A stretch of 43,723 nt of DNA, taken from assembly GCA_021208645.1 (NCBI GenBank), contig JAJOJL010000111.1, positions 1 through 43,723 of the forward strand, read 5' to 3'. Below the pieces are notes generated by a model. It did not search any database. It worked only from the letters and a program-made list of their open reading frames with translations, and was not told where the DNA came from. A program made the position numbers and the translations under genes. The stretch comes from Bacillus sp. (in: firmicutes) (GTDB lineage Bacteria; Bacillota; Bacilli; Bacillales; Salisediminibacteriaceae). Position 1 is the stretch's first letter. Each line of letters begins with the position of its first letter. Positions 8,960 through 18,466 of the stretch are shown in pieces.

Positions 8960-9029
8960 TATTAAAACCCCTGTAAATTTCTTCTTAAGTTGTTTAACAA
9001 AAATAAGTACAACACACTTTTATGTGGTT

Positions 9030-9600
9030 TTATTCATGAGGAAAGTTTTCTATTACTAAACCGCCTAATGTATTTTCAAAGTGACCCAATGCCCAATCGT
9101 GACCAATAGGATTAAAGGATTCTACTGCATCACGATGAATTACGATTGAAAAGCCTTTATTATATGCATCAATAGCTGTATGTAAAACACAAATGTCCGT
9201 ACAAACACCAACTAGATGAACCTCTGTAATTCCCCTCTCTCGAAGTTTTAATTCTAATTCAGTACCAGAAAAAGCACTATACCTTGTTTTATCCATCCAC
9301 TGAACTTGACTTAAACCATCCTGGAATATTTCATTAAAATAGTCTCCTAATTGCCCAAAGAGTTTCCTGCCTTTTGTTCCCCTTATATTATGGGGAGGAA
9401 ATAGTTTTGATTCTGGATGGTAATCATCATTTTCATCATGAACATCTACAGCAAAAACAACATAATCCTTCGAGTCAATAAAATGCTTTGTAATTTCTGT
9501 GATTCTTTTTTTCGATAGATTGTCCTCTAACACCACACGTTAACTTCCCATCATCAGCAACAAAATCATACGTATAATCAATTACAATAAGTCCACGCAT
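9030..9600 (-). CDS. pncA: Cysteine hydrolase, nicotinamidase/isochorismatase family (frameshifted)
   Basis: Isochorismatase-fold hydrolase, most like B. subtilis YueJ/PncA (nicotinamide to nicotinate). Catalytic residues are visible: Asp in VIDYTYDF, Lys in MDKTRYSAF, Cys in GVCTDICVLHTA. Metal-binding DVHDENDDYHPES is also present. The true start is ATG 9600 behind AAAGGAGATGG. The first 21 or so codons (MRGLIVIDYTYDFVADDGKLTCG) are in a different frame from the rest. One surplus T near 9525-9535 explains it: GTTAGAG should read GTAGAG, giving LTCGVEDN. Restored length is 189 residues. As read, only a GTG-initiated fragment without the catalytic Asp would be made. Confidence 0.8.
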
Positions 9601-9676
9601 TTGCACCATCTCCTTTAATTCTAATTATAGCATTGACTGAAACAAACACTAAGTATTGTGGCTATAGAGCAGAAAA

Positions 9677-9719
9677 AGGGTGACTCAAAGAGTTGTTTCT
9701 ACCCATTTGAGTCACCCTA
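9677..9719 (-). terminator. Intrinsic terminator of ytzC
   Basis: Perfect 13-bp stem AGGGTGACTCAAA / TTTGAGTCACCCT followed on the minus strand by TTTTTCT. The stem shares GGTGACTCAAA with the asnS terminator at 19331-19367. Confidence 0.75.
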
Positions 9720-9724
9720 TAGAA

Positions 9725-9985
9725 TTATGTTCCTAATATCATTCGATTTTGTAGCTGGTGTAGCTGTTGTTGAAGACGAAACAGTTCATCTCGCTGATCC
9801 CTAGTAGCACTGGCAATCATTCTTTCTAGCTCCATATTCGCTTCCTCCAACTGAAGTTGTGCATTGGTATAAGCCTCTGCATTTACGGATTCATTTCGCT
9901 TAGACTCCGTTAATTGGTCTTCCGCCTTTTCCAATACTTGTTGAATTTGCTCCATAACATTTTCTAAATTGTTTGAATTTACCAT
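9725..9985 (-). CDS. ytzC: YtzC-like DUF2524 protein
   Basis: 86 residues, entirely helical with coiled-coil character, resembling B. subtilis YtzC (DUF2524). Matching features are spacing and motifs such as EAYTNAQLQLEEA, RDQRDELFRLQQQLHQLQNRMIL. Function unknown. ATG at 9985 chosen because GGAGGTG lies six bases upstream; an in-frame ATG at 10000 is inside that Shine-Dalgarno context. Monocistronic, with its own terminator. Confidence 0.7.
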   Translation of the reverse strand: MVNSNNLENVMEQIQQVLEKAEDQLTESKRNESVNAEAYTNAQLQLEEANMELERMIASATRDQRDELFRLQQQLHQLQNRMILGT

Positions 9986-10202
9986 GTTAAACACCTCCAT
10001 CGTTAAGATGGACTAAAGGAGATTTTTTATACATCTGATTGCATTGTAGTTGTTATAATCAACTACGTTTCACAATTATTGGTTCCCTCACCTATTAGTT
10101 ACTTAAAAATGACAAAAACTAGTACTTTTTTTCAGATTTTCACTATCTAAATAAAGGTTATCGTTTATAATTAAATTAACTTAAACAGAGAGGGGAAGAG
10201 CA

Positions 10203-10832
10203 ATGAAAATAAAATACAACATTATACCAAAAGAACAGGTACGTTTCATAACAGAAAACTTTACTATTAAAGAAGCAGTTGATGAACTGGAGGATTCAGG
10301 ATATAGGTGCATACCCGTCTTAGATGAAACGGCTTCTTTCTTTAAAGGTAACATTTATATACAAGATATTTATAGAGCCATTTTAAAAGAGACTCACCAA
10401 TGGGAAAATTCTGTAATGGATTTAGTAGATGACAGGGAAGTATTTATAAATGAACAGGCATCTTTCTTTTCTGTGTTTTCATCTATTAAAAAGTATCCCT
10501 ACCTAGCTGTCATTAACGATGACAATGTATTTACTGGAATCTTAACTCATGCTAACGTTATGTCAATTCTTGAAGATTCATGGGGAGTTAAAACTGGGAG
10601 CTATACATTAAACATATCTACACATGAATACAAAGGAGCACTGAGTATCATTGTTTCCACAATTAAAAAACATACAGGGATTCAAAGCTTATTGACGTTA
10701 GATAATGATAGTAAATTATTCCGAAGAGTATTGGTTACTTTACCAACCGATACTAGTGAAAAAGTATTGAAGGCAGTTACCTCCGATCTAGAAGAGGAAG
10801 GGTTACGGGTCTTCGAAATCGAAAAAATATAA
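10203..10832 (+). CDS. cbpA: CBS-domain protein resembling c-di-AMP-binding CbpA
   Basis: 209 residues. Two CBS motifs fill the first 130 residues (FTIKEAVDELEDSGYRCIPVLDE and VFINEQASFFSVFSSIKKYPYLAVINDDNVFTGILTHANVM). An ACT-like C-terminal domain follows (YKGALSIIVSTIKKHTGIQSLLTLD...RVLVTLP). Length and architecture fit Listeria CbpA, a c-di-AMP-binding protein. Assignment rests on pattern memory, so a general CBS/ACT protein is the fallback. ATG preceded by AGAGGGGAAGAGCA. Single gene with a bidirectional terminator. Confidence 0.65.
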   Translation: MKIKYNIIPKEQVRFITENFTIKEAVDELEDSGYRCIPVLDETASFFKGNIYIQDIYRAILKETHQWENSVMDLVDDREVFINEQASFFSVFSSIKKYPYLAVINDDNVFTGILTHANVMSILEDSWGVKTGSYTLNISTHEYKGALSIIVSTIKKHTGIQSLLTLDNDSKLFRRVLVTLPTDTSEKVLKAVTSDLEEEGLRVFEIEKI

Positions 10833-10858
10833 TCTACGATACAAGCATCTACGATCAA

Positions 10859-10898
10859 GGTGACTATTGTGAGAGCTTATTCACAATAGTCACCCTTT
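10859..10898. terminator. Bidirectional terminator between cbpA and the lipoprotein gene
   Basis: Perfect 14-bp stem GGTGACTATTGTGA / TCACAATAGTCACC followed by CTTTTC on the plus strand. It serves two convergent genes. The stem begins with the same GGTGACT as the terminators of ytzC and asnS. Confidence 0.8.
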
Positions 10899-10902
10899 TC
10901 CT

Positions 10903-11364
10903 TTAATCCAAGACTCTAGAAATGGCAGTGATTTTCAAATCTTTATTTCTGTTCCAACCAATGTAATACACTCTATATTCCTCTTGCTCCTGAGTTACTT
11001 TTCCCATTTGTTCTATACTAATCAATTCCTTCCACATCCAACGATATTGTCCATGGTCACTCACTTCAAGAATTGGATTTTCATAACCAGTTAATACTTC
11101 TACCTTCCTCTCCCCAGAAAGGCTTTGGTGTTGTCTCCGTTGCATATGAAAAACTTGACTATTTGGGACAAAAAACTGCTCCATAGTGGAATAGTTTTGC
11201 TTCCGTAGGCTTTGTTCCCAGCTTACTCTATATTCTTCCATGAATGTGAGGACTTCCATCTTTTTCATTTCATCTTCCACCGTATACCAATTTTCCTCCT
11301 CACCACATCCTACAAGCATTACAAGAATAACCGTAAGTAAAAAAAATTGCCAGCTTGTTTTCAT
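10903..11364 (-). CDS. Putative lipoprotein
   Basis: 153 residues. MKTSWQFFLLTVILVMLVGCGEE is a lipoprotein signal with lipobox LVGC, so the mature protein starts at Cys20 and is membrane anchored outside. The remainder (EEYRVSWEQSLRKQNYSTMEQFFVPNSQVFHMQ...YRVYYIGWNRNKDLKITAISRVLD) has the look of an NTF2-like or TcaA C-terminal-like domain. No exact family recognised. Convergent with cbpA. Confidence 0.7.
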   Translation of the reverse strand: MKTSWQFFLLTVILVMLVGCGEEENWYTVEDEMKKMEVLTFMEEYRVSWEQSLRKQNYSTMEQFFVPNSQVFHMQRRQHQSLSGERKVEVLTGYENPILEVSDHGQYRWMWKELISIEQMGKVTQEQEEYRVYYIGWNRNKDLKITAISRVLD

Positions 11365-11526
11365 CTATCTTGTACTTCCTCTCTTTTTAATTATCTAGCT
11401 ACTGAAAATCCACTATGAATATAAAAAGACTTGGGAGCTTCTTAGCTCATTGACAGTCCATACTTGCAGGTTCCTATCCTAACAAAACTATACGATTAAA
11501 TTATAGCCAATTCAAATAAAAATGTA

Positions 11527-11557
11527 CAAAAAAGCCATTCACCAATTAAGTGAATGG
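11527..11557 (-). terminator. Intrinsic terminator of yppE
   Basis: CCATTCAC / GTGAATGG stem followed on the minus strand by CTTTTTTG, just after the reconstructed yppE stop at 11569. Confidence 0.7.
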
Positions 11558-11568
11558 AAACGAAAAAG

Positions 11569-11922
11569 CTATTTAGTTATTTCTTGTCGCAAACTGTCCA
11601 ATGTATATTCTATCGATTTATTCCTCTCGAAAAAACGTTTTTTGCTTTTCCTTGGAAACATTCGATGGATTGAATCTGCATATTTTCAACAACATTGGCT
11701 ATTTGGCTGCTGTGTATATATTTAGGCTTTTCACTGCTAACAAATTGGACTGCATGATTTTCCCAATTGTTACTCAATTCCCTAACCTTATCAGCAAAAG
11801 GACAGATATCCTTTTGAAAGTCAGCAGTTTTTGTTATCCCTACTGAAATCCTCAAAAAAATGTAATGCTTGTCTGTTTTTCTCCAAGAGTTCTTCCGTCA
11901 AGGCTAATATGGTCTCATTCAA
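11569..11922 (-). pseudogene. yppE: YppE-like DUF1798 protein, two frameshifts
   Basis: Reconstructed length 117 residues, close to B. subtilis YppE (123), an unstudied helical protein. TTG start at 11922 with GGAGGTG eight bases upstream. Segment one (LNETILALTEELLEKNRQALHF) joins segment two (SVGITKTADFQKDICPFADKVRELSNNW...KPKYIHSSQIANVVENMQIQSIECF) if one T is removed from the T7 run at 11854-11860. Segment two joins segment three (KKRFFERNKSIEYTLDSLRQEITK) if one A is added to the A6 run at 11638-11643 (minus-strand sense). The DUF1798 pattern W...KPKYIH..QI..ENM is kept. As read, no complete product could be made. Both defects are in homopolymers, so sequencing error is likely. Confidence 0.65.
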
Positions 11923-11973
11923 CTTGATTGCACCTCCAATTTGATTGTAGCAAAACAGACTCTTTATGAAAAT

Positions 11974-12546
11974 CTAAAAGCTAAAAATATTGGCCAGTCT
12001 ACTTTTCTTTGTCGTTTCCATCCTACTGTGTTTATGCTCAATTATTAATTCGTGAGACTTACTTTTTACAGATTCCTCCAGTTTTGCTAAGCGCATTTCA
12101 AATCTTTCCATCGTTTCTGTAATCTCATCAATTTCTTTCCGGTGCTGTAGCATCTGATATTCCACTACCTCACTAGCTTTTGATTGAATTTTTTTATCTA
12201 ACTGATCAATCTGAAAAAGGAGCTTATTAAAGCGTTCATCTAATTGACTAGAGGATACCATTACAGGTGATGCCTGTTTCTTTTCACCTTGTAGCCCCAT
12301 GTCCACCTCATCAAGTTTTTTACCTGATTTCACTTGATTATTTATAAGTCCTAGTTTTTTCATGGCATCCCCATCCATAACATAATGACCTAAACTATTG
12401 ACTGAACAATTTAGTTTAAAGTACTTAATCCAATGTCTGATTGTTTTTGGACTGACTCCCAGTGTCTTCGCTGCTTCCTTGGTTTTTATCGTTACCATTC
12501 CTTCATCCTTCTCCTTTCTTTCTCCTTTCCCAACATAATTCTCCAT
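11974..12546 (-). CDS. racA: RacA-like MerR-type DNA-binding protein with coiled coil
   Basis: 190 residues. A MerR-type helix-turn-helix (VTIKTKEAAKTLGVSPKTIRHWIKYFKLNCSVNSLGHYVMDGDAMKKL) begins at about residue 18. A linker and a long coiled coil (about 100-165, LDERFNKLLFQIDQLDKKIQSKASEVVEY...) follow, then a basic tail KKSRLANIFSF. This is the plan of RacA, which anchors the chromosome origin at the pole during sporulation; a generic MerR/coiled-coil regulator is the alternative. ATG 12546 has AAAGGAGG ten bases upstream. MVTIKTK at 12498 would give a more typical N-terminus. Located between yppC and yppE, unlike B. subtilis where racA is elsewhere. Confidence 0.6.
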   Translation of the reverse strand: MENYVGKGERKEKDEGMVTIKTKEAAKTLGVSPKTIRHWIKYFKLNCSVNSLGHYVMDGDAMKKLGLINNQVKSGKKLDEVDMGLQGEKKQASPVMVSSSQLDERFNKLLFQIDQLDKKIQSKASEVVEYQMLQHRKEIDEITETMERFEMRLAKLEESVKSKSHELIIEHKHSRMETTKKSRLANIFSF

Positions 12547-12604
12547 TAACTCAGAACCTCCTTTGCGTATGACAAAACTAGAAATAATTCAACAAAGAAA
12601 GTGT

Positions 12605-13593
12605 TTATTCTCTATGGTCATGGTCGACCGTTTGTATTAGCCTGTAAAAGGAAGCAGCTAGTACTACTTGTTTTTGCTTTTTTTTGTACCATTGAGTCAG
12701 TATAAAATTTTGTGGTGGCTTCCAACATTTTTGCAGTAAATTACTTGGACTAAATTGTATTTCTTTGGACCAATCATTTCTCTTTTCATCTCGATGGTAA
12801 ATGAAGGGATACACTTCCAATAACGGAGGTGTACGGTAAAATAATCCTGATTGGTATTGTTGATAATCGATTCTCGAGCCTGTAAAACAACTTTTATAAA
12901 AAAAATCTAATATGCTGTTACTTACGGAAGAGTGAAGGAGAATCCAGCTTAGATGAATACCTAATTCTATCCGTTTCTCTACCTTGCTAAAATCTTTAAT
13001 TGTTCTTCCGTATATTTCTCCATTTAATGTAGGAAATAAAACTACTGAAAAATGTAACCTTTCCTGTAATATGTAATCAATAGTCTGGAAAATTTTCTTT
13101 TTAAAGAATAAAGCTTCTATAACGGTGTTGAATTAAATGTTGTTCATTGATAATCAAGGCATGTAACAATCTTTTTTATCTTTATTATGCCAAAAATACT
13201 GCCATTCCTTAATCATCCATTGAGATACTCGAAAATACTCTAATAAATGAAAAAAAGGTCTATTCAATTTTTAGACCACTCATATAGTAGTAATTGCGGG
13301 TAAGCATCAGAAAAAATCATCCAATTGGCTCGTTCATATAGCGTAAAAATATGGTTGCTCATTTCTTTTGTTAAAAGAGTGCTATAGGGAATACTCCATA
13401 AATCACTCATATTCCATCCAGCGTTCCTAGAAACCATACTGGCCAAATATGCCCACGTAATTTCACAATTTCTAGTATAATATCTTTGATATGCTAATGT
13501 ACGAGATGGATTGTGTTTGTTGTAGTTATCTGTTTCTCGTCGAATGTGCATTAATAACAGTTCCTCAGAGAATTGCTTATAATCCCTGTTCAA
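12605..13593 (-). pseudogene. yppC: YppC-like DUF2515 protein, three frameshifts
   Basis: The intact N-terminal part (TTG start 13593 with GGGAGGGGAG upstream) reads YTRNCEITWAYLASMVSRNAGWNMSDLW and FTLYERANWMIFSDAYPQLLLYEW, the DUF2515 signature. It stops at 13264. The protein continues in other frames: LNRPFFHLLEYFRVSQWMIKEWQYFW, then LHALIINEQHLIQ, then VIEALFFKKKIFQTIDYILQERLHFSVVLFPTLNGEIYG, then FTGSRIDYQQYQSG...YHRDEKRNDW to 12605. Shifts lie at about 13268-13272 (A5 run), 13164-13172 and 13123-13125. The restored product is about 329 residues. Function unknown. It is divergent from recU, as in B. subtilis. Three indels in 150 bp could be true decay or error. Confidence 0.7.
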
Positions 13594-13721
13594 ATTATCT
13601 CCCCTCCCTTTCCTTATGTATTATTGGGCAGTAGATTAAAAAATAGTCAAAAAGTCTATTACCTTATGGAAATGTTATGATAATATATAATGACGTCTCA
13701 GAATAAAAAGGGTGTGTATAT

Positions 13722-14327
13722 ATGAGTATTCGTTACCCAAACGGAAAACAATTTGTCCCAAAACGAAACGTAAGCAAATCAAATAACGTCAAAAAAGATG
13801 AGCGGTTTAGTAACCGGGGAATGTCCCTGGAGGAGGATATAAATGAAACGAACGAATATTATTTAGCCCATGAGATTGCGGTCATTCATAAAAAACCAAC
13901 ACCTATGCAAATTGTTAATGTCCATTACCCTAAACGGAGTGCTGCCGTTGTAACGGAAGCCTATTTTAAAAAGCCTTCGACTACTGACTATAACGGTGTT
14001 TACAAAGGTAAATATATTGATTTTGAGGCCAAGGAGACGAAAAATAAAACGAGATTTCCCCTGAAAAATTTTCATGAGCACCAAATTATTCATATGAAAA
14101 AGGTTGTTAAGCATGGGGGTATTGCCTTTGCTTTACTACGTTTTTCTTTATTAGACGAAGTTTATTTGGTTGCTGCTGAGGATATTTTGCCCTACTTTAA
14201 TGAAGACAATAATAGAAAGTCCATACCTAAGACCGATATTGAAGAAATTGGTACACTAATTCCTTTAGGATTTCATCCTAGGATTGACTATCTTAAAATA
14301 ATTGATAAAATGATTGAAAATATGTAA
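13722..14327 (+). CDS. recU: Holliday junction resolvase RecU
   Basis: 201 residues (206 in B. subtilis). RecU cleaves Holliday junctions in recombination and segregation. The nuclease core is intact: [20 protein letters not shown] segment ([16 protein letters not shown]), catalytic [13 protein letters not shown] (Asp, Glu, Lys), then [11 protein letters not shown] and the C-terminal [10 protein letters not shown]. The N-terminal [11 protein letters not shown] tail, known to touch RuvAB and RecA, is present. ATG is preceded by AAAGGGTG at about seven bases. It is the first gene of the recU-ponA pair; ponA starts 70 bases after its stop. Confidence 0.93.
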   Translation: MSIRYPNGKQFVPKRNVSKSNNVKKDERFSNRGMSLEEDINETNEYYLAHEIAVIHKKPTPMQIVNVHYPKRSAAVVTEAYFKKPSTTDYNGVYKGKYIDFEAKETKNKTRFPLKNFHEHQIIHMKKVVKHGGIAFALLRFSLLDEVYLVAAEDILPYFNEDNNRKSIPKTDIEEIGTLIPLGFHPRIDYLKIIDKMIENM

Positions 14328-14397
14328 ATACTTATTATTAAACAGTATTACTTATTTCATTCATATAATTTACTTGTATCTGAAAGGAAGATGCAAA

Positions 14398-16970
14398 ATG
14401 ACAGACAAGTACCGTACAAGAGAAGAAAGAAGAAAATTAAAAGATCAAAATAAAAAGAAAGCAAAGCCTGACAGAAAAAAATTGATGAAGCGTATTTTCA
14501 TGATACTTGGTATTAGCATCATTGCATTAATGCTTGCAGGCGGAATAACTGCCTTCGCAATTATTCGAGATGCACCTGAGATTGATCGCGAAAAATTAAC
14601 GTTGGCCCAAAATCCATCGATTTATTCAAGGGACATGGAATTAATTACTTCTTTAGAGGCTGGAGAAAATCGAAGACTTGCCAGTATCGATGAAATGCCC
14701 CCTGTCTTAATAGATGCTTTTATTGCAGTTGAAGATGTGCGATTTTATGATCACTTTGGAATCGATATGCGTCGCATAGGCGGTGCTGTTCTTGCCAATA
14801 TTACGAGAGGGTTTGGAGCAGAAGGTGCAAGTACTATTACTCAACAACTAGTTAAAAACTTGTTTTTAGAGTTTGATAAGAATTGGACGAGAAAAATTCA
14901 AGAGCAATATTTAGCAATTAAGTTGGAGCGGGAATATTCAAAAGATCAAATACTAGAAATGTATTTAAATGCCATTAATTTCTCTGGTAATCGATATGGT
15001 GTCGTTTGGGCTGCTGATTATTTCTTTAGCAAGGAACTTTCCGAACTGACGATTGAAGATGCAGCATTATTGGCTGGTATACCGCAGCGTCCAAATCACT
15101 TTAATCCTTATACGAATCCAGAAGGAGCTGAAATTCGTAGAAATACGGTCATTGGTTTAATGGAAAGGCACGGTAAAATCACTGCAGAAGAGGCGGAGGC
15201 AGCTAGAAATGTGCCTGTCGAAGATCAACTTCACCCCGGTGAGCAAGAGCAATATCAATACCAGGCTTTTATTGACCAAGTTTTAAACGAGGTAGAGGAA
15301 ATTGAAGGTGTTACAAGGAATGATATATTTACTGGCGGAATGAAAATTTATACGACACTAGATACAAACTTACAAGCACATGTGGAATTTTTAATGCAAT
15401 CAGATGAGGTTATTCAGTTTCCTGACGAGCAGTTTCAAGCTGGGCTAACTGTTCTTGATACGAAAACTGGTGAAGTGCTAGCCATTGGTGGAATGCGGAA
15501 ACCTGCTGAAGGCGTACTAAACTGGAACTGGGCAGTAAACCCAAAAAGACAGCCAGGATCAGCAATCAAACCGATACTTGATTATGGTCCTGCTATCGAA
15601 GAATTAAAATGGTCCACCTATCACCAAATCGTTGATGAACCATATTCCTTTACGGACAGTGACCAAATCATTAGTAACGCAGGTCGGGGCTATGCAGGTC
15701 CTGTCTCCATGCGGGTAGCAATGAGAGACTCATTAAACGTACCTGCAGTAAAAGCTTTTCAAGAGGTTGGTCTTAATAGAGCAAAAGCATTTGGAGAACG
15801 CTTAGGCCTCAACTTAGATACAATTGTAGAAGCATACTCTATCGGAGGATTTACAACTGGATTATCCAGTTACGAAATGGCAGCTGCTTATGCAGCCTTT
15901 GGAAATGGTGGGGAGTTTATTAAACCTCATACTGTAAGGAAAATTGAGTTTCCAGATGGCCGGGTAATAGACTTAGCACCTGACCCTGTCATCGCCATGA
16001 GTGATTATACTGCCTTCATGATAACTGACATTATGAAAACCGTAGTACAATCTGGTACAGGTCAGCATGCTGCAGTCTCTGGTATCCCAATTGCTGGAAA
16101 AACCGGTTCAACAAATTTTACACCCGAAGAAAGAAAAATATTTGGCATCGAGAGTGGAGCTAAAGACGTATGGTTTGCAGGTTATTCGACAGAAATAACT
16201 ACTGCTGTTTGGACTGGATACGACACACCGGCAGATGGTTGGATTACGTATCAAGGTGAACACCGTATCGCTCAGCATTTATTTAGGGAAGTAATGACCT
16301 TTGCCCATGAGGGCAGGGAGACAAATGACTTTACAAGACCTGACTCTGTCGTACGAGTTGGTATAGAGCGCTCGACTGGGTTACTCCCTAGTGAATATAC
16401 TCCTGACAACGAGATTATATATGAACTTTTTGTCAGAGGTACAGAACCAACAGAAATTTCAGAAGAATTTTTAGAAGCAGAGCCAGTACAAGGCCTAGAA
16501 GCGGTTTATAATGAAGAAGCACATGAAATTCATGTAAACTGGGGATACCCAGCAGAGCTTATTGAAGATTTCAGCTTTAAGCTAGAAGTTAGAAAAGGCG
16601 ATAGTGGCGATTACTCGTTAATTGATATAACTAAAGACTTGCAGTATATTTTATCTAATCCAGAGTACGATACTTCTTACTCCATTAGATTAACTGCCAT
16701 CTCCGATTCCAATGAAGATTTAGCAAGTGATCCTGTTACTGTTACTGTGAGGATACCAGAAGAGGAAATCGACATTCCTGACGAGATTTTTGATGAAGAT
16801 GAAAATAATAATGACGAACGTCCTGGCAGAGGGCGTGGACGTGGCCAAAATGGCAATGATGATGATAACGATGATGACACTGACGAAGACGACGATGACG
16901 ATGATGCGAAACTGGTGACACTGGAGGAAACGAAGGAGAAGATGATGAAGATGAGGGAGATGGAGCTTAA
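14398..16970 (+). CDS. ponA: Penicillin-binding protein 1A/1B PonA (3' frameshift)
   Basis: Class A bifunctional peptidoglycan synthase. Short cytoplasmic basic N-terminus, membrane anchor at about residues 34-56, GT51 glycosyltransferase (EDVRFYDHFGID, STITQQLVKNLFL), then transpeptidase with PGSAIKPI (SxxK), SLN and KTGST motifs. A fibronectin-like segment and an Asp/Asn-rich tail follow. ATG 14398 has GAAAGGAAG upstream; an open frame extends to 14314 but overlaps recU. Near 16904-16907 one base is missing: GATGATGCGAAAC should read GATGATGACGAAAC. Restoring it replaces the odd ending KLVTLEETKEKMMKMR with DETGDTGGNEGEDDEDEGDGA and stops at 16970, about 857 residues. As read, the frame stops at 16986. 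Confidence 0.93.
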
Positions 16971-16994
16971 TTATTTCCCAATATAATTAGTTGC

Positions 16995-17027
16995 AACGGA
17001 GCGAAGAGATTCGCTCCGTTGTTGTTT
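16995..17027 (+). terminator. Intrinsic terminator of recU-ponA
   Basis: Perfect 11-bp stem AACGGAGCGAA / TTCGCTCCGTT with a GAGA loop, followed by GTTGTTTT. Confidence 0.8.
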
Positions 17028-17070
17028 TAATTTAGCTTGTTAATTTCATCTATGATGGGTATTAAATGCA

Positions 17071-17172
17071 ATGGAGCTAATTAAAACACCATGTGAAGGT
17101 AGTATATGCCCCATTTCAAATCAATTAAAAAAGGAAGCGGAAATTTTATTTCCAATAGTAAAAAAATATTAG
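17071..17172 (+). CDS. Possible small ORF (33 residues)
   Basis: Reads MELIKTPCEGSICPISNQLK then KEAEILFPIVKKY. With one extra A in the A-run before the stop it would continue ILAKVKKAPLSRY to about 17207. The composition (helical, basic end, CEGSIC pair) looks protein-like and a terminator hairpin lies at 17232-17267. There is no clear ribosome binding site, and I do not recognise the sequence. The stretch 17028-17231 holds nothing else I can name. Confidence 0.25.
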   Translation: MELIKTPCEGSICPISNQLKKEAEILFPIVKKY

Positions 17173-17231
17173 CAAAAGTGAAAAAAGCACCATTGAGTCG
17201 TTATTAAAGTAAGAAGGTATCAAATGCTAAA

Positions 17232-17267
17232 AAGGTGCCTAAAGGAAGTAATTCCTTTTGACACCTT
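17232..17267 (-). terminator. Intrinsic terminator of the ypmB-ypoC gene cluster
   Basis: AAGGTGCCTAAAGGAA / TTCCTTTTGACACCTT imperfect stem overlapping the ypoC stop, followed on the minus strand by TTTTTAG. On the plus strand it could also end a transcript of the small ORF upstream. Confidence 0.6.
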
Positions 17268-17788
17268 ACTTTTCTTGCTTAAAATGAAAGACAGCAAGTT
17301 TTTTTTCCAATTCTGAGTAAAGTTGACTTAAGGCAGTAAAAGAATGGTGATGGTCTGGTGTATTCATAATAAATTGAACCCGTTCCTGCGTATTTAACGG
17401 AGAATATGGAAATTGACCTAATTTTCCCCAAACTTTCTCTAATGAAGCTACCGGTTCACCATAAGCCCAATAATTCAACTGAATATAGATAGCTAAGTAT
17501 TTCACCATTACTGGTTTTGCTTTTTTCCTATTACGCCCTTGAAAACAATCCTGTAGTACTGGCAATCCTTCTGTTTTCCATAAAGATAGCCCCTCCTTGA
17601 TTGCTTTTTTTTGGTTCAGACCATGGTCGGTACTCTATATATCCTTTATTATGGTGTGTTAAATCAGCAAAAAACAACACTTTATTCCATGGTAGATGGA
17701 GCACTTCATCTATTTCCACTAATTCTACACCCTGATAAAATGGTGCAATTTGGAATGTAGATGGAATAGGAAGTTTTAAATGGCTCAT
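17266..17788 (-). CDS. ypoC: YpoC-like hypothetical protein (frameshifted)
   Basis: The last gene of the conserved aspB-asnS-dnaD-nth-ypoC order. The N-terminal half reads MSHLKLPIPSTFQIAPFYQ...LPWNKVLFFADL, the C-terminal half LWKTEGLPVLQDCFQGRNRKKAKPVMVKYLAIYIQLNYWAYGEP...EKKLAVFHF. They join if one base is removed from the 8-base homopolymer at 17605-17612, giving EPKKAIKEGLSLWKTEGL and 173 residues; B. subtilis YpoC is of similar size. Function unknown. The ATG overlaps the nth stop (ATGA), so translation is coupled to nth. Confidence 0.75.
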
Positions 17789-18444
17789 ACTATAACTCCC
17801 CGCTTTTTCATTCGTTTCTTACCTTCCCTACATACTTCCACTAAAGGACATTCAGGACAATTTGGTGACTGGGCTTTACAATGATAACGTCCAAAGAAGA
17901 TAAACCGGTGATGTGTAATTGACCAGTCTTCCTTTGGAATTTTCTTCATTAACGTTTTTTCCACTTCTAATACAGAATCTTTCCATCGACAAATTCCTAA
18001 TCGTTTACTAACTCGATCCACATGAGTATCAACAGCAATTGCCGGTTCTCCGAAGGCGACAGATGCTACTACATTTGCTGTTTTCCTTCCAACTCCTGCA
18101 AGCTTAACTAATTCTGATTTTTCTTTCGGTATTTCACCATTATAGTTTTCAATTAAGGACTGACAGAGTTGCTTTATATGCTTTGCTTTACTTCGGAATA
18201 AACCAATTCTTTTAATATCATTTTCAAGTTCTTCTAGAGGCACTTGTAGATAATCCTCAGGTGTTTTATATTTCTCAAACAAACTAGGGGTAACTTTATT
18301 TACTAATGCATCTGTTGCCTGAGCTGAAAGCAATACAGCGATGGTTAACTCAAATGGATTGGAATGGGTTAACTCGCATTCTGCATCAGGAAACATCTCT
18401 CCCATTGTATTTAGAATAAATTCAATATTTTTCTTTGTTTGCAT
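17785..18444 (-). CDS. nth: Endonuclease III
   Basis: 219 residues, exactly the B. subtilis length. It is a base-excision-repair DNA glycosylase/AP lyase for oxidised pyrimidines. Visible: helix-hairpin-helix LAGVGRKTANVV, catalytic Asp in AVDTHVDRVSKRLG, the Lys in LLSAQATDALVNKVTP region, and the iron-sulfur cluster ligands Cx6Cx2Cx5C (CKAQSPNCPECPLVEVC) near the C-terminus. ATG 18444 has GGAGG 11 bases upstream; ATG 18453 is possible. A longer open frame upstream overlaps dnaD and is not credible. It lies 22 bases after dnaD and overlaps ypoC. Confidence 0.93.
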   Translation of the reverse strand: MQTKKNIEFILNTMGEMFPDAECELTHSNPFELTIAVLLSAQATDALVNKVTPSLFEKYKTPEDYLQVPLEELENDIKRIGLFRSKAKHIKQLCQSLIENYNGEIPKEKSELVKLAGVGRKTANVVASVAFGEPAIAVDTHVDRVSKRLGICRWKDSVLEVEKTLMKKIPKEDWSITHHRFIFFGRYHCKAQSPNCPECPLVEVCREGKKRMKKRGVIV

Positions 18445-18466
18445 CTTTGCCATTTCCTCCAGATTT

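Noticed and set aside
11522..11846. Plus-strand small frames opposite yppE
   Set aside because: They are shadows of the DUF1798 gene, which has a good start signal and terminator on the minus strand.
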